Positions 1 through 9,455 are shown, counted from the first letter of the stretch. The stretch: DNA of 64,000 nt from Novosphingobium mathurense (GCF_900168325.1 NZ_FVZE01000002.1:62001-126000), one strand, 5' to 3'. The notes: generated from the sequence alone by a model not told the origin. Numbers and translations are program-made.

Positions 1-60
1 AAGACCATTCATGCCAAATCTGATTCTAGTCTTGACCGGTTGCCATTTATTATACGCTCA

Positions 61-85
61 TAACCCCCGGAATATCCGGGGGTTA
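61..85 (-). terminator. Hairpin terminator downstream of hpf
   Basis: A perfect 10-bp inverted repeat (TAACCCCCGG / CCGGGGGTTA) flanks a 5-nt AATAT loop, just past the hpf stop. No long T-run follows on either strand, so it may act as a transcript-end hairpin rather than a textbook intrinsic terminator. Bases 1-60 and 86-138 hold no gene I can support. Confidence 0.6.
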
Positions 86-138
86 CGTCCTCTCCTCCGA
101 TCAGGAATTCAAACGCCTGGTGACGTCACTGCTCGGCG

Positions 139-708
139 TCAGTGAGGTTCGACCCAGCCGATCGAACCGTCGCCGCGGCGGTAAACCATATTATGCCGAC
201 CAGTACCAGCGTTTTTGAAGAACAAAGCCGTGGTATTGCGCAGGTCAAGCATCATGACCGCATCGGAAACGGTTGCTTCGGGAACGTCCACACGAGTCTC
301 GGCGATGACCAGCGGCGCATCGGCCTCGATCTCGTCGTCGTTCTCGACCGGCGTTTCCTCGAAGATGGTGTAGGCCGCTTCCTCGGCAGCAATCGCATGG
401 GCAGACTGCTCGTGGCGATCCTTCAGTCGGCGCTTGTAACGGCGCAGCTGCTTGTCGATCTTTTCCGCAGCCTGGTCGAGAGCAAGGTGCGCATCATGGG
501 CAAGGCCGGTGGCCTTGAGAACCAGGTTCTGCATGACATGCATGATGATATCGCACCGGAAAGCGCCGGCAGGCGCTCGGCCGAAGGTCACGTGCGAGGA
601 CAAGGCCCGACTGAAATACTTCTCGATGATCGCCGTAAGACGTTCACCGGCGTGGACCTGAAGGGCCTCGCCAGTATCGACCTGGTGACCGGAGACGCGG
701 ATATCCAT
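139..708 (-). CDS. hpf: Long-form ribosome hibernation promoting factor (HPF/RaiA)
   Basis: 189-residue protein. The N-terminal ~100 residues match the S30EA/YfiA fold that binds the decoding centre of idle 30S subunits. After an acidic linker, the C-terminal ~55 residues match the long-HPF dimerisation domain, ending in the characteristic MVYRRGDGSIGWVEPH, so this is the long form that forms 100S dimers. The ATG at 708 fits the family start (MDIRVSGHQVDTG). It lies 25 bp downstream of the dnaQ stop on the same strand, so it could be cotranscribed or have its own promoter in the short gap. Function is known for the family; no anomaly seen. Confidence 0.93.
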   Translation of the reverse strand: MDIRVSGHQVDTGEALQVHAGERLTAIIEKYFSRALSSHVTFGRAPAGAFRCDIIMHVMQNLVLKATGLAHDAHLALDQAAEKIDKQLRRYKRRLKDRHEQSAHAIAAEEAAYTIFEETPVENDDEIEADAPLVIAETRVDVPEATVSDAVMMLDLRNTTALFFKNAGTGRHNMVYRRGDGSIGWVEPH

Positions 709-733
709 GGGCGTATTCTCCTCTTGCTAGAGT

Positions 734-1417
734 TTAGGCACCCCAGAGCGGGGTATCGACCGACTTGAGAAATTCCGCATGTGCTGCGAGTTCCTCTTCG
801 GTGGCCGCGTGGGAACGCGGCTGACGGAAAGGTCGATCCCTTCGTGTGAGGATCTTCGTTTCCATCACGATCTCGGTGATTTCGGCTCCCAGCTCGAGGC
901 CGATCTGGCGGCCTCCGCGGAGCTCGACATAGACCTGTGCCAGCAGCTCGGCGTCAAGCAGCGCGCCGTGCTTCGTGCGGTGGCTGCGATCGATGCCATA
1001 GCGTGTGCACAGCGCATCGAGCGAGAGCTTCGCGCCGGGATGGCGAACCTTGGCCAGGGCCACGGTATCGACCATCCGGTCGCGGCTGACTTCCGGATGA
1101 CCGCAGGTCTGCAATTCGAAATTGATGAAGTTGAAGTCGAACCCGGCGTTGTGCGCCACCATCGGGCTGTCTTCGATGAAATCGAGGAACTCGTGCGCAC
1201 GCTCTGCGAACAGCGGCTTGTCGGCAAGGAAAGCATCGGAAAGACCGTGCACGGCTTCGGCCTCGGCCGGCATCGACCGTTCGGGATTGAAGTAGGCGTG
1301 GAAGGTGCGTCCAGTGAGCACTCGGTTGACCATTTCAATGCAACCGATTTCGACCATCCGGTCACCGTTTTTGGGGTCGAACCCCGTCGTTTCGGTATCG
1401 AAGATGATCTCTCTCAT
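734..1417 (-). CDS. dnaQ: DNA polymerase III epsilon subunit (3'-5' proofreading exonuclease)
   Basis: 227 residues of the DnaQ family. The Exo I motif is at residues 6-12 (F-DTE-TTG), and the Exo III region reads SHRTKHGALLDAELLA with the catalytic His and Asp. A shorter C-terminal tail would carry the clamp and alpha contacts. I chose the ATG at 1417 because homologues begin MREIIFDTETTG; an in-frame TTG at 1453 would add 12 non-conserved residues. It is the last gene of the leftward maf-aroE-coaE-dnaQ run, an arrangement common beside alphaproteobacterial origins. Role: editing exonuclease of the replicative polymerase core. Confidence 0.92.
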   Translation of the reverse strand: MREIIFDTETTGFDPKNGDRMVEIGCIEMVNRVLTGRTFHAYFNPERSMPAEAEAVHGLSDAFLADKPLFAERAHEFLDFIEDSPMVAHNAGFDFNFINFELQTCGHPEVSRDRMVDTVALAKVRHPGAKLSLDALCTRYGIDRSHRTKHGALLDAELLAQVYVELRGGRQIGLELGAEITEIVMETKILTRRDRPFRQPRSHAATEEELAAHAEFLKSVDTPLWGA

Positions 1418-1470
1418 CACTTCCCATATCTGCCTGCTGAGCCCGGTGTGCAAGGGGCTGACGAAGGAAA

Positions 1471-2070
1471 TTATGCGCTACCCAACGCAGCAACCAATCG
1501 GGCGACCTGTTCGCGCGTTTCGGCAAGGCTCGTACCGGTTTCGATGACATGATCGGCCCGCGCGCGCTTTTCAGCGTCGGGTACCTGCAGGGACAGGATC
1601 TGCTCGAACTTTTCCTCGGTCATGCCCGGCCTCGCGAGGACCCGTTCGCGCTGGGCCTCGGCCGGGGCGGAAACGACGGCAACGGCATCGACCCCTTGCG
1701 CCCCGCCTTTTTCATAAAGGAGAGGGATATCGAAAACGATCAATGCCTTGCCTGCATTCTTCTGCAGGAAATCCTGTCGCATTTCGGCCACGGCGGGATG
1801 CACGATGGCTTCCAGCCGGGCCAGCTTTTCCCTGTCCCCGAAGACTGCGGCGCCCAGTTTCGGCCGGTCCACGCCCTGCGCCCCGGTGGTTCCGGGGAAG
1901 GCTTCCTCGATCGCCGGAAGCAGGCGACCGCCCGGACCCTGCAGTTCGTGCACCGCGGCGTCCGCATCGAACACGGGAACGCCCAGGTCGCGCAGCATCT
2001 GCGCCACTGTCGACTTGCCCATGCCGATCGAGCCGGTCAGACCGAGAATCCGGGGTCGAGTCGCAGTCAC
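1471..2070 (-). CDS. coaE: Dephospho-CoA kinase
   Basis: 199 residues, the normal family length. The Walker A loop GSIGMGKST is at residues 13-21, followed by the DAD motif (residues 36-38, VFDADAAVH) used in CoA-site binding. The enzyme phosphorylates the 3'-OH of dephospho-CoA in the last step of CoA synthesis, in the cytoplasm. The ATG at 2070 overlaps the aroE stop by 4 bp (ATGA), which indicates translational coupling. The dnaQ gene follows after ~50 bp. Confidence 0.95.
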   Translation of the reverse strand: MTATRPRILGLTGSIGMGKSTVAQMLRDLGVPVFDADAAVHELQGPGGRLLPAIEEAFPGTTGAQGVDRPKLGAAVFGDREKLARLEAIVHPAVAEMRQDFLQKNAGKALIVFDIPLLYEKGGAQGVDAVAVVSAPAEAQRERVLARPGMTEEKFEQILSLQVPDAEKRARADHVIETGTSLAETREQVARLVAALGSA

Positions 2071-2939
2071 TTGAGCAGGATCTCCCGAAGCTCGCCGTCC
2101 GAGTCGCGCGGTGGAAAGGTGCCGAAGAACTTCTCGAAGGCGAATGCAGCCTGGCCGATCAGCATGGACAGCCCGTCCACCGTCTCGAACCCGGCCTCGC
2201 GCGCCTCCTTCAGAAAAGGAGTCTCCAGCGGGCTGGTAACGATGTCATAGATGACGCTGCCGGGCGGGACATGACTGAAATCAAATTCCAGTGCAGCCTG
2301 TCCGGTCATCCCCAAAGGGCTGGCATTGACGACCAGATCCATGATGCCCTTGCGATCGTCAAAGGCAAAATCGGTGGCTTGGGCGAAATGGGCGAGATCG
2401 ATCGCGTGGTGATCGTCCCCCGTCGCCAGTTCGTCGAGCAGTCCGCGCGCCTTATCGGAGTTGCGACCGGCCAGGACGAGCACGAAGCCCTTGCGCGACA
2501 GCGCGGCGACGATCGCACGCGCAGCTCCACCGGTGCCGAGGATACGCGCCATGCGGAACAGGTGTTGCTGGTCGAGCCGATCCTGAAGCGGTTCGAGAAA
2601 GCCGGGGGCATCGGTGTTGTAGCCGACCAGCGTTCCATCCTCTTCACGCACGACGGTGTTGACCGCGCCGATGGTCTGCGCAAGCGGATCGAGCCGGTCG
2701 AGCAGCGGAATGATGTCCTGCTTGTGCGGCATGGTGACGTTGCAACCGCGCCACCCGGCATCGGCGCGACGGGCCGCCAGATATTCGGGCAAGCCGCCAG
2801 GTGCCACGCGGCAGGCTTCATAGCGCGCATCGATGCCCAGCTTGCCGAGCCAGAAATTGTGGATCGCCGGAGACTTCGACTGGGCAATGGGATCGCCGAT
2901 GACTTCGGCATAGGGTTGGTCCCGGGTGAACGAGGTCAT
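2067..2939 (-). CDS. aroE: Shikimate dehydrogenase (NADP+)
   Basis: 290 residues. Shikimate-binding SKS is at 21-23, the catalytic pair is Lys73 (NVTMPHK) and Asp110 (GYNTD), and the NADP-binding loop is LGTGGAARA at 134-142. It reduces 3-dehydroshikimate in the aromatic amino acid pathway. The start at 2939 gives the family-typical N-terminus ([20 protein letters not shown]); the reading frame stays open 51 codons further but that extension resembles nothing conserved. The start overlaps the maf stop and its stop overlaps the coaE start, both by 4 bp, so three genes are translationally linked. Confidence 0.95.
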   Translation of the reverse strand: MTSFTRDQPYAEVIGDPIAQSKSPAIHNFWLGKLGIDARYEACRVAPGGLPEYLAARRADAGWRGCNVTMPHKQDIIPLLDRLDPLAQTIGAVNTVVREEDGTLVGYNTDAPGFLEPLQDRLDQQHLFRMARILGTGGAARAIVAALSRKGFVLVLAGRNSDKARGLLDELATGDDHHAIDLAHFAQATDFAFDDRKGIMDLVVNASPLGMTGQAALEFDFSHVPPGSVIYDIVTSPLETPFLKEAREAGFETVDGLSMLIGQAAFAFEKFFGTFPPRDSDGELREILLK

Positions 2940-3520
2940 TTCTTCATCACTCCCAGTTCGCGCAGTGCCGCCTGTACCTTGAGCAGCGGCATGCCGAGAA
3001 TGGTAAAGTAGTCGCCTTCGACCTTCTCGAACAATTGCACGCCGCGGCCTTCGAACCGGAAGACGCCAACGCAGCCCGACACTTCGGGCCATTCAGCCTC
3101 CAGGTAATCGGCAATGAAGCCATCGGACATGGCGATCACGTGCAGTTCGGCAAGACCGCCATCGGCCCAGACCACTTCGCCATCGCGGGCAAGGGCAGCC
3201 GCGCTGTGGAGCTTCATCACCTTGCCGGAAAAGAAGCGGAGATGTTCGGTCGCCGCCTCGCGCGTTCCCGGTTTGTCGAACCGGAAGCCGTCGCAGGTAA
3301 CGAGAGAGTCGCTGCCCAGCACCAGCGTGCCGGGTGCATTCTGCGATACCGCAAGGGCCTTGGCCTTCGCGAGGGCAAGCGCGACTTCGCCGGCCGGAAC
3401 TGCGCCGAGCTCAGCCTCGATCGCCCGTTCGTCGACATGGGCAGGCTGTGTGCAGAAGGGAATCTGGGCAGCTTCCAGCATCGCGCGACGCGATGCACTC
3501 TTGGATGCGAGAACGATCAT
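2936..3520 (-). CDS. maf: Maf family nucleoside triphosphate pyrophosphatase
   Basis: 194 residues. The N-terminal signature is [11 protein letters not shown] (residues 2-12) and the catalytic Asp71 sits in VLGSDSLV. Maf proteins hydrolyse non-canonical or modified NTPs to NMPs and PPi; which nucleotide this paralogue prefers cannot be read from sequence. The ATG at 3520 begins directly with the conserved MIVLASKS. It is the first gene of the maf-aroE-coaE-dnaQ cluster, 25 bp after the ppsR stop, and its stop overlaps the aroE start. Confidence 0.93.
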   Translation of the reverse strand: MIVLASKSASRRAMLEAAQIPFCTQPAHVDERAIEAELGAVPAGEVALALAKAKALAVSQNAPGTLVLGSDSLVTCDGFRFDKPGTREAATEHLRFFSGKVMKLHSAAALARDGEVVWADGGLAELHVIAMSDGFIADYLEAEWPEVSGCVGVFRFEGRGVQLFEKVEGDYFTILGMPLLKVQAALRELGVMKK

Positions 3521-3545
3521 TGTCTTTGCTGTGCTTCCCGAAAAA

Positions 3546-4391
3546 TCAGATCGGCTTGGGTCCGACCGGGCCCTTGATGCCCGAGGCCTTGCGCTCGTTG
3601 TAGAGGTTGATGATCGCCGCTGCCGTTTCCTCGATCGAGCGGCGGGTAACATCGATGACCGGCCACGAATTGTCGGCGAACATGCGACGTGCGTATTTGA
3701 CCTCGCTCTCGACCTTTTCCGCCTGCACGTAGTCGGTATCGGGCGACTGGCTCAGGGAGAGCAGCCGGTTGCGGCGCACCTGGATCAGGCGCTCCGGCGC
3801 CGTCGTCAGGCCCACCACCATCGGCCGGCGCAGACCGAACAGGGCCTGGGGCGGCGGACTTTCCACGACGATGGGGATATTCGCGACCTTGTAACCGCGA
3901 TTGGCAAGATAGATGCTCGTCGGAGTCTTAGACGTGCGCGACACGCCCGCAAGGATGATGTCGGCGTCTTCCCAGTCTTCCCATGCGATCCCGTCATCGT
4001 GGGCGATGGTGAACTGGATCGCATCGACCCGCGCGAAATAGGCATCGTCGAGGCGGTGCTGACGGCCGGGACGCCCTTTCGCCTCCTGCCCCAGATGCGC
4101 CTCAAGCGCATCGGTCACGTTATCGAGCACCGCAAGCGCAGGGAGCCCCAGCGAGTGGCACCGCTCTTCCAGCCTCCCGCGCGTCTCCTCATTCACCAGC
4201 GTAAAAAAGACGAGACCGGGATTGGCGGCGATTTCCCCCATGATGCGGTCGAGGTGCTGCTGTGAGCGGACCATCGGCCAGAAATGGCGCAAGACGTCGC
4301 TGTCATCGAACTGGGCCAGCGCCGCCTTGGCAATCATTTCCAGCGTCTCGCCGGTGGAGTCCGAAAGCAGATGTAGGTGAAATCGCGCCAT
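3546..4391 (-). CDS. ppsR: Pyruvate, phosphate dikinase / PEP synthase regulatory protein (DUF299)
   Basis: 281 residues of the DUF299 bifunctional Ser/Thr kinase and Pi-dependent phosphorylase family, which switches PPDK or PEP synthase off and on. The P-loop-like segment [11 protein letters not shown] is at residues 149-159, and the N-terminus [18 protein letters not shown] is characteristic. This is the family called RP001 beside the Caulobacter/Rickettsia origin (established knowledge), and here too it sits opposite hemE across the putative oriC. The ATG at 4391 was chosen over an ORF opening at 4493 because the extension runs into the origin and is not conserved. Confidence 0.93.
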   Translation of the reverse strand: MARFHLHLLSDSTGETLEMIAKAALAQFDDSDVLRHFWPMVRSQQHLDRIMGEIAANPGLVFFTLVNEETRGRLEERCHSLGLPALAVLDNVTDALEAHLGQEAKGRPGRQHRLDDAYFARVDAIQFTIAHDDGIAWEDWEDADIILAGVSRTSKTPTSIYLANRGYKVANIPIVVESPPPQALFGLRRPMVVGLTTAPERLIQVRRNRLLSLSQSPDTDYVQAEKVESEVKYARRMFADNSWPVIDVTRRSIEETAAAIINLYNERKASGIKGPVGPKPI

Positions 4392-4730
4392 GAATGCGGT
4401 CTCGCGAGGTCCTTGTGGCGGCCTGTGGATATGTAGCGGCATAAACCACGGGAGCGTTCCGGTGACAACTCGCGAGGCCGATTCCGTCCCCATCCTCCAG
4501 ATTCCACAGGGGGTACTTGTGGACAGTCTGGAGAGTCATTCCACAGGCTGGGGATAAGGGGCAAAACGATTCATTGACTCTGAACCGAGCGAGAGTCGCA
4601 TCGGCGACTTCACCCTGTTCAATCCGGGACAAATCGGGCAAGGGACGCCCGTCCCCGATATCCACAGGGCCAACAGACTCCATCATCCCTTTATAAAATC
4701 TTTTATTTTTTTGATCGGACCCGAAACGCG
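4392..4730. other. oriC: Putative chromosomal replication origin (oriC) between ppsR and hemE
   Basis: This 339-bp gene-free interval separates divergent ppsR and hemE. I see six DnaA-box-like nonamers against TTATCCACA: 4424-4432 (-, 1 mismatch), 4500-4508 (+, 3), 4518-4526 (-, 2), 4537-4545 (+, 3), 4549-4557 (-, 1) and 4658-4666 (+, 1). Seven GANTC sites lie in 4480-4680. A nearly pure A/T tract at 4689-4714 next to hemE is a plausible unwinding element. No TTAA-N7-TTAA CtrA site is visible. Synteny (hemE on one side, RP001/ppsR on the other) matches the Caulobacter origin. Origin function is inferred, not shown. Confidence 0.8.
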
Positions 4731-5762
4731 ATGCCAGGCCTCCTTCTGAACACGCTCCGTGGCGAAAATTCCGGCAAGCGGCCGATCTGGCTCATGCGCC
4801 AGGCTGGACGCTACCTTCCGGAGTATCGGGCCTTGCGTGCAGAGAAGGGCGGATTCCTCGCGCTGGTCTACGATACCGACGCCGCGGCCGAGATTACCCT
4901 GCAACCGATCCGCCGGTTCGGTTTCGATGGAGCGATCCTCTTTTCCGACATCCTCATCGTGCCTTACGCGATGGGACAGAATCTCGAGTTCCTTGCAGGC
5001 GAAGGCCCGAAACTGAGTCCGCGCCTCGTCGATCATGCGCTTGAAGGACTCACTGCAGTGCCCGAACGGCTTTCCCCGATCTACGACACGGTCGCCAAAG
5101 TTCGGGCCTCGCTCGATACCGACAAGACGATGTTGGGCTTTGCAGGGAGCCCCTGGACCGTCGCGACGTACATGGTCGCAGGCGAAGGGAGTCGGGACCA
5201 GCATGAGACCCGGGCCATGGCCTATCGCGATCCTGCGGCCTTTCAGGCGATCATCGACGGTATCGTCGACGTAACGGTCGAATATCTCAGCGGCCAGATC
5301 GCGGCCGGCGCCGAAGCTGTCCAGCTGTTCGATTCATGGTCGGGCAGTCTTGCCCCCGCACAGTTCGAAAAATGGGTCGTGGCGCCCAATGCGCGCATCG
5401 TCGAGCGGGTCAGGGCCCTGCACCCGCAGACCCCGATCATCGGCTTCCCAAAGGGCGCTGGCGAGAAGCTGGCCGCCTATGCGCGCGAGACCGGAGTCGA
5501 TGCCGTGGGTGTCGACGAGACGATAGACCCGATCTGGGCCGCGCGCGAATTGCCGGAAGGCATGCCGGTGCAGGGCAATCTCGATCCGCTGCTGCTGCTT
5601 TCGGGCGGCGCGGAACTCGAAAAGCAGGCCCACGCGGTTCTTGATGCCTTTGCCGCGCGTCCCCACGTGTTCAACCTCGGCCACGGGATCGGCCAGCACA
5701 CGCCGATCGCGCACGTCGAAGACCTGCTGCGGGTCGTTCGTACCTGGCAGCGCCAAGCGTAA
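4731..5762 (+). CDS. hemE: Uroporphyrinogen decarboxylase
   Basis: 343 residues, standard length. The URO-D signature RPIWLMRQAGRYLPEYR is at about residues 17-33, and the second signature appears as GFAGSPWTVATYM. It decarboxylates the four acetate side chains of uroporphyrinogen III to give coproporphyrinogen III. The ATG at 4731 follows the AT-rich end of the putative origin by ~16 bp, so promoter elements must lie within the origin region. No strong Shine-Dalgarno is visible. It is followed by hemJ at 46 bp, so two haem steps lie together. Confidence 0.96.
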   Translation: MPGLLLNTLRGENSGKRPIWLMRQAGRYLPEYRALRAEKGGFLALVYDTDAAAEITLQPIRRFGFDGAILFSDILIVPYAMGQNLEFLAGEGPKLSPRLVDHALEGLTAVPERLSPIYDTVAKVRASLDTDKTMLGFAGSPWTVATYMVAGEGSRDQHETRAMAYRDPAAFQAIIDGIVDVTVEYLSGQIAAGAEAVQLFDSWSGSLAPAQFEKWVVAPNARIVERVRALHPQTPIIGFPKGAGEKLAAYARETGVDAVGVDETIDPIWAARELPEGMPVQGNLDPLLLLSGGAELEKQAHAVLDAFAARPHVFNLGHGIGQHTPIAHVEDLLRVVRTWQRQA

Positions 5763-5808
5763 GTGTAGAAGGAAGGAGGGCGCGGCTTTCACGCGCCAGA
5801 GGTGACTC

Positions 5809-6252
5809 ATGGAGCAGATTTTGCAGACCACCTACCTTTGGCTGAAAGCCGGCCACATCATCTTCGTGATCTTCTGGATGGCAGGGCTCTTCATGCTGCC
5901 GCGCTACTACGTCTACCATCAGGAATCGGCGCCCGGCTCCGACGAAGAGGCGAAGTGGATCGATCGCGAAGCCAAGCTGCGCAAGATCATTCTCACCCCC
6001 TCGCTCATCATGGTCTGGCTCCTGGGCCTGGCGCTGGCCAGCTCGATCGGGGCATGGAGCCAAGGTTGGCTGCACACCAAGTTGCTCTTCGTCGTGGCGC
6101 TGAGCGGCTATCACGGCTGGCTGGTCGGCTACGGCAAGAAGCTGGCGCGCGGCGAGCGGACCCTGTCGGGCAAGGCCCTGCGCCTGCTCAACGAGATTCC
6201 CGGGCTGGCGGCCGCGATCATTGTCGTCCTCGTGGTCGTCAAGCCGTTCTGA
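5809..6252 (+). CDS. hemJ: Protoporphyrinogen IX oxidase, HemJ type
   Basis: 147-residue membrane protein of the UPF0093/HemJ family. It has about four transmembrane helices, with conserved His and Arg in LKAGHIIFVIFWMAGLFMLPR and a lysine/arginine-rich cytosolic loop. HemJ oxidises protoporphyrinogen IX to protoporphyrin IX in organisms lacking HemG/HemY. Its position after hemE supports this. The AGAGGTG six bases before the ATG is a reasonable ribosome-binding site. The 219 bp that follow up to rho contain no supported gene. Confidence 0.93.
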   Translation: MEQILQTTYLWLKAGHIIFVIFWMAGLFMLPRYYVYHQESAPGSDEEAKWIDREAKLRKIILTPSLIMVWLLGLALASSIGAWSQGWLHTKLLFVVALSGYHGWLVGYGKKLARGERTLSGKALRLLNEIPGLAAAIIVVLVVVKPF

Positions 6253-6471
6253 ATCGCATTTCCGAATGATGGTCCGGCGTGCAGGCGAGGCAGTTTGTCC
6301 CGCTTGCGCAGCCGCACAGAAGTGTGCCGTTGACCGGGGGCCGCGCAGGCCTTATCTGGACAGACCACCGGCATTGGGCCGCGACGCCCGTCCGCAAGCC
6401 CGGATCTGCTTTCCCCAAGCCCCTCGATCAGCCGGCCATATCCAAACTTTTCCATTCGGAAACCAAGCAAG

Positions 6472-7728
6472 ATGCATCTGAAAGAACTGAAGAGAAAGAC
6501 CCCGGCCGAGCTCGTGGAGATGGCCGAGGAAATGGGAGTAGAAGGCGCTTCGACGATGCGCCGCCAGGACCTGATGTTCGGCATTCTCAAGGAAGTCGCC
6601 GAAGACGGGGAAGAAATCATCGGCCAGGGCACGATCGAAGTGCTGCCGGACGGTTTCGGCTTCCTGCGCAGCCCCGAAGCGAATTACCTCGCCGGCCCGG
6701 ACGATATCTACGTCTCGCCGAACCAGGTCCGCAAGTGGGGCCTGCGCACCGGCGATACCGTGGAAGGTGAGATCCGCGCTCCCAAGGACGGTGAGCGTTA
6801 CTTCGCCATTACCAAGCTCATGAGCGTCAACTACGACGATCCCGACGTGGTTCGTCATCGCGTCAACTTCGACAACCTGACGCCGCTCTATCCTGACGAA
6901 CGCCTCAAGCTCGACAGCCTCGACCCGACGGTCAAGGACAAGTCGGCCCGCGTGATCGACCTGATCAGCCCGCAGGGCAAGGGCCAGCGCGCGCTGATCG
7001 TAGCGCCGCCGCGGACCGGCAAGACCGTGCTGCTGCAGAACATCGCCAAGGCGATCACCGACAACCATCCGGAAGTCTTCCTGCTGGTGCTGCTCGTCGA
7101 CGAGCGCCCGGAAGAAGTTACCGACATGCAGCGCTCGGTGAAGGGCGAGGTCATCTCCTCGACCTTCGACGAACCGGCCCAGCGCCACGTGCAGGTCGCG
7201 GAAATGGTGATCGAGAAGGCCAAGCGTCTCGTCGAACACAAGCGCGACGTAGTCATCCTGCTCGACTCCATCACCCGCCTCGGCCGCGCCTACAACACCG
7301 TAGTGCCCAGTTCGGGCAAGGTGTTGACGGGCGGTGTCGATGCGAACGCCCTGCAGCGCCCCAAGCGCTTCTTCGGCGCCGCTCGCAACATCGAGGAGGG
7401 CGGATCGCTCTCGATCATCGCCACGGCCCTGATCGATACCGGCAGCCGCATGGACGAAGTCATCTTCGAAGAGTTCAAGGGCACCGGTAACTCGGAAATC
7501 GTCCTCGATCGCAAGGTGGCCGACAAGCGCATCTTCCCGGCGCTGGACGTCGGCAAGTCCGGCACCCGCAAGGAAGAGCTGCTGGTTCCCAAGGACCAGC
7601 TCTCCAAGATGTGGGTCCTGCGTCGCATCCTGATGCAGATGGGTACTGTCGATGCGATGGAATTCCTTCTCGACAAGATGAAGGATTCCAAGACCAACGA
7701 AGACTTCTTCGCGACGATGAACCAGTAA
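6472..7728 (+). CDS. rho: Transcription termination factor Rho
   Basis: 418 residues, close to the usual 419. The N-terminal helix bundle ([20 protein letters not shown]) precedes the cold-shock-like RNA-binding domain at about residues 50-115 (GFGFLRSP). The ATPase domain has Walker A APPRTGKT at 178-185 and the Q/R-loop region [12 protein letters not shown]. It is the ring helicase that ends Rho-dependent transcripts. The 219-bp non-coding stretch upstream (6253-6471) is long for this compact region and could be an autoregulatory leader, as known for rho in other bacteria; no riboswitch class is recognisable. Confidence 0.96.
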   Translation: MHLKELKRKTPAELVEMAEEMGVEGASTMRRQDLMFGILKEVAEDGEEIIGQGTIEVLPDGFGFLRSPEANYLAGPDDIYVSPNQVRKWGLRTGDTVEGEIRAPKDGERYFAITKLMSVNYDDPDVVRHRVNFDNLTPLYPDERLKLDSLDPTVKDKSARVIDLISPQGKGQRALIVAPPRTGKTVLLQNIAKAITDNHPEVFLLVLLVDERPEEVTDMQRSVKGEVISSTFDEPAQRHVQVAEMVIEKAKRLVEHKRDVVILLDSITRLGRAYNTVVPSSGKVLTGGVDANALQRPKRFFGAARNIEEGGSLSIIATALIDTGSRMDEVIFEEFKGTGNSEIVLDRKVADKRIFPALDVGKSGTRKEELLVPKDQLSKMWVLRRILMQMGTVDAMEFLLDKMKDSKTNEDFFATMNQ

Positions 7729-7749
7729 GACCGTCGAAGGGGGCTATCC

Positions 7750-8466
7750 GTGAGTATCCTGATGACTCTTGTCGCCAGCGGTTCGATCGGTGGACCGGCC
7801 GAGATCTGGCAACATATCGTCAACGACTTCTCGAACATCACCGAGGCGGCAGCCCTTGCCGCCTTCGGCCAGGTACTGATGATCGACCTGCTGCTGGCCG
7901 GCGACAATGCCATCGTTGTCGGCGCGCTGGCGGCGGGCCTTCCTGCGGCTGATCGCAAGAAGGTGATCCTTATCGGTATCGGCGCTGCGCTCGTTCTGCG
8001 CATCGCCTTTGCGCTGGCGGTGACGTGGCTGCTCGGCATTGTCGGGTTGATTTTCGCAGGCGGCCTGCTCCTCCTCTGGGTTGCCTGGAAGTTCTGGCGC
8101 GAATTGCGGGACGGTGCCGGTGAAAGCGGCGGCTCTCCCGAGATCGAGGGTGACGAGCACAGTGGCCTGCGCTCGGCCAAGAGCTTTGCGGGCGCCGCCT
8201 GGGCGGTTGCCATCGCCGACGTATCGATGAGCCTCGACAATGTGCTTGCCGTAGCCGGTGCGGCACGGGAGCATCCCGGCATCCTGATTGTCGGCCTGCT
8301 GCTCTCCGTCGTCCTGATGGGCGTCGCGGCCAACATCATTGCCCGCTACATCGAGCGTTACCGCTGGATCGGCTATGTCGGCCTGGCCGTCATCCTCTAC
8401 GTTGCGCTCAAGATGATCTACGAGGGCTGGATCGACCCGCACCTCGGCATCGTCTCTCTCGTCTGA
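7750..8466 (+). CDS. TerC/YjbE-family integral membrane protein (probable metal exporter)
   Basis: 238 residues with about seven transmembrane helices. The TerC signature LLAGDNAIVVGALA occurs near residue 50 and a second conserved Asp motif, SLDNVLAVAGAA, near 157. A hydrophilic acidic loop (about residues 121-140) separates the two halves. YjbE and related TerC proteins have been linked to manganese export and metalation of secreted proteins; the substrate here is not visible. It starts at GTG 7750 with GGGGG about 8 nt upstream. It follows rho by 21 bp and may be cotranscribed. Confidence 0.85.
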   Translation: MSILMTLVASGSIGGPAEIWQHIVNDFSNITEAAALAAFGQVLMIDLLLAGDNAIVVGALAAGLPAADRKKVILIGIGAALVLRIAFALAVTWLLGIVGLIFAGGLLLLWVAWKFWRELRDGAGESGGSPEIEGDEHSGLRSAKSFAGAAWAVAIADVSMSLDNVLAVAGAAREHPGILIVGLLLSVVLMGVAANIIARYIERYRWIGYVGLAVILYVALKMIYEGWIDPHLGIVSLV

Positions 8467-8486
8467 GAACCGTTTTGCCTTAGCCT

Positions 8487-9455
8487 TCAGGGAAGGAGGA
8501 CCGTCGACCCCGTCGTCGCGCGGCTCTCCAGCGCCCTGTGGGCTTGGGCGGCATCGCTCAGGGCGAAACGCGCTCCGATCTGCGGCTTGAGAACGCCGCT
8601 GCTGATGCGGCTGAACAGCTTGGCTGCATTGGTGGCCAGCATCTCCGGCGTGGCGATGTAGTCAGCCAGTGTGGGACGGGTGAGATAGAGCGAGCCTCCC
8701 TTCATCAGGTCCAGCACGGCAATCGGCGGCACTGCACCCGATGCATTGCCATAACTCACCATCATCCCGCGTCGGCGCAGGCAGGCCAGTGAGGCGGACC
8801 AGCTGGCAGCGCCGACACCGTCATAGACGACATCGCACATCCTTCCCGCGGTCAGTTCCCGTACCGCCTCCGGCAATGCACTGAAGGCGCAAGAGAGCTT
8901 GTGTTCACCCGGAACACTTGCTGCCTTTTCAGGCGAACCGGCGTGGGCGATCACGATGACGCCTTTTTCGAGCAGCCAGGGCACCAGTAGCGAACCCACG
9001 CCGCCCGCAGCGGAATGGACCAGAGCAATTTCACCAGCCTTGGCTGGATAGGTGTCCTCAGCCAGATAACAGGCAGTCAGACCTTTCAACATTACCGCGG
9101 CGGCGATCTGCGGATCGATGTCCGAAGGCACCGGAATGGCCTTGGATGCGGCAATGATGCGATGGGTGGCATAGGCGCCGCCGTTTTGCGTGCACCCGAT
9201 GCGATCGCCGATGGAGAACCCGGTGACTCCGTCCCCTAGTGCGATGATCCGCCCGACGCTTTCCGAACCCAGGGTAATCGGCAAGGGATCGTCGTAGAGT
9301 CCCTTGCGGTAATAAGTGTCGATGAAATTGAGACCGACGGCTTCGGTCTCGATCAACACTTCCTCCGGGCCGGGCGAGGGGACTTCGAAGTCCTCCCGCG
9401 CGATGACTTCAGGGCCGCCATGGGCGGGAACGATCATCCGGTAGCCGATTGTCAT
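8487..9455 (-). CDS. Zinc-independent NAD(P)H:quinone oxidoreductase (QorA-like MDR)
   Basis: 322 residues of the medium-chain dehydrogenase superfamily without zinc ligands. The GroES-like domain carries GLNFIDTYYRKGLY, and the Rossmann motif is HSAAGGVGSLLVPW. This matches quinone oxidoreductases that reduce quinones or enals with NADPH. The ATG at 9455 gives MTIGYRMIVPAHGGPEV; an ORF extension to 9557 is unlikely. It lies 22 bp downstream of the glutamate-synthase-like gene on the same strand, so the two may be cotranscribed. The physiological substrate is not inferable. Confidence 0.88.
   Translation of the reverse strand: MTIGYRMIVPAHGGPEVIAREDFEVPSPGPEEVLIETEAVGLNFIDTYYRKGLYDDPLPITLGSESVGRIIALGDGVTGFSIGDRIGCTQNGGAYATHRIIAASKAIPVPSDIDPQIAAAVMLKGLTACYLAEDTYPAKAGEIALVHSAAGGVGSLLVPWLLEKGVIVIAHAGSPEKAASVPGEHKLSCAFSALPEAVRELTAGRMCDVVYDGVGAASWSASLACLRRRGMMVSYGNASGAVPPIAVLDLMKGGSLYLTRPTLADYIATPEMLATNAAKLFSRISSGVLKPQIGARFALSDAAQAHRALESRATTGSTVLLP

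Noticed and set aside
1-60. Promoter-like TTGACC and TATTAT at the window start
   Set aside because: Spacing of the two elements is too short and no downstream plus-strand gene exists in this interval.
4392-4730. CtrA binding sites in the origin
   Set aside because: No TTAA-N7-TTAA pattern seen; the only TTA-rich segment is the A/T tract near hemE.
6253-6471. Possible small gene or riboswitch before rho
   Set aside because: No conserved ORF with a ribosome-binding site, and no recognised riboswitch motif; left as leader.
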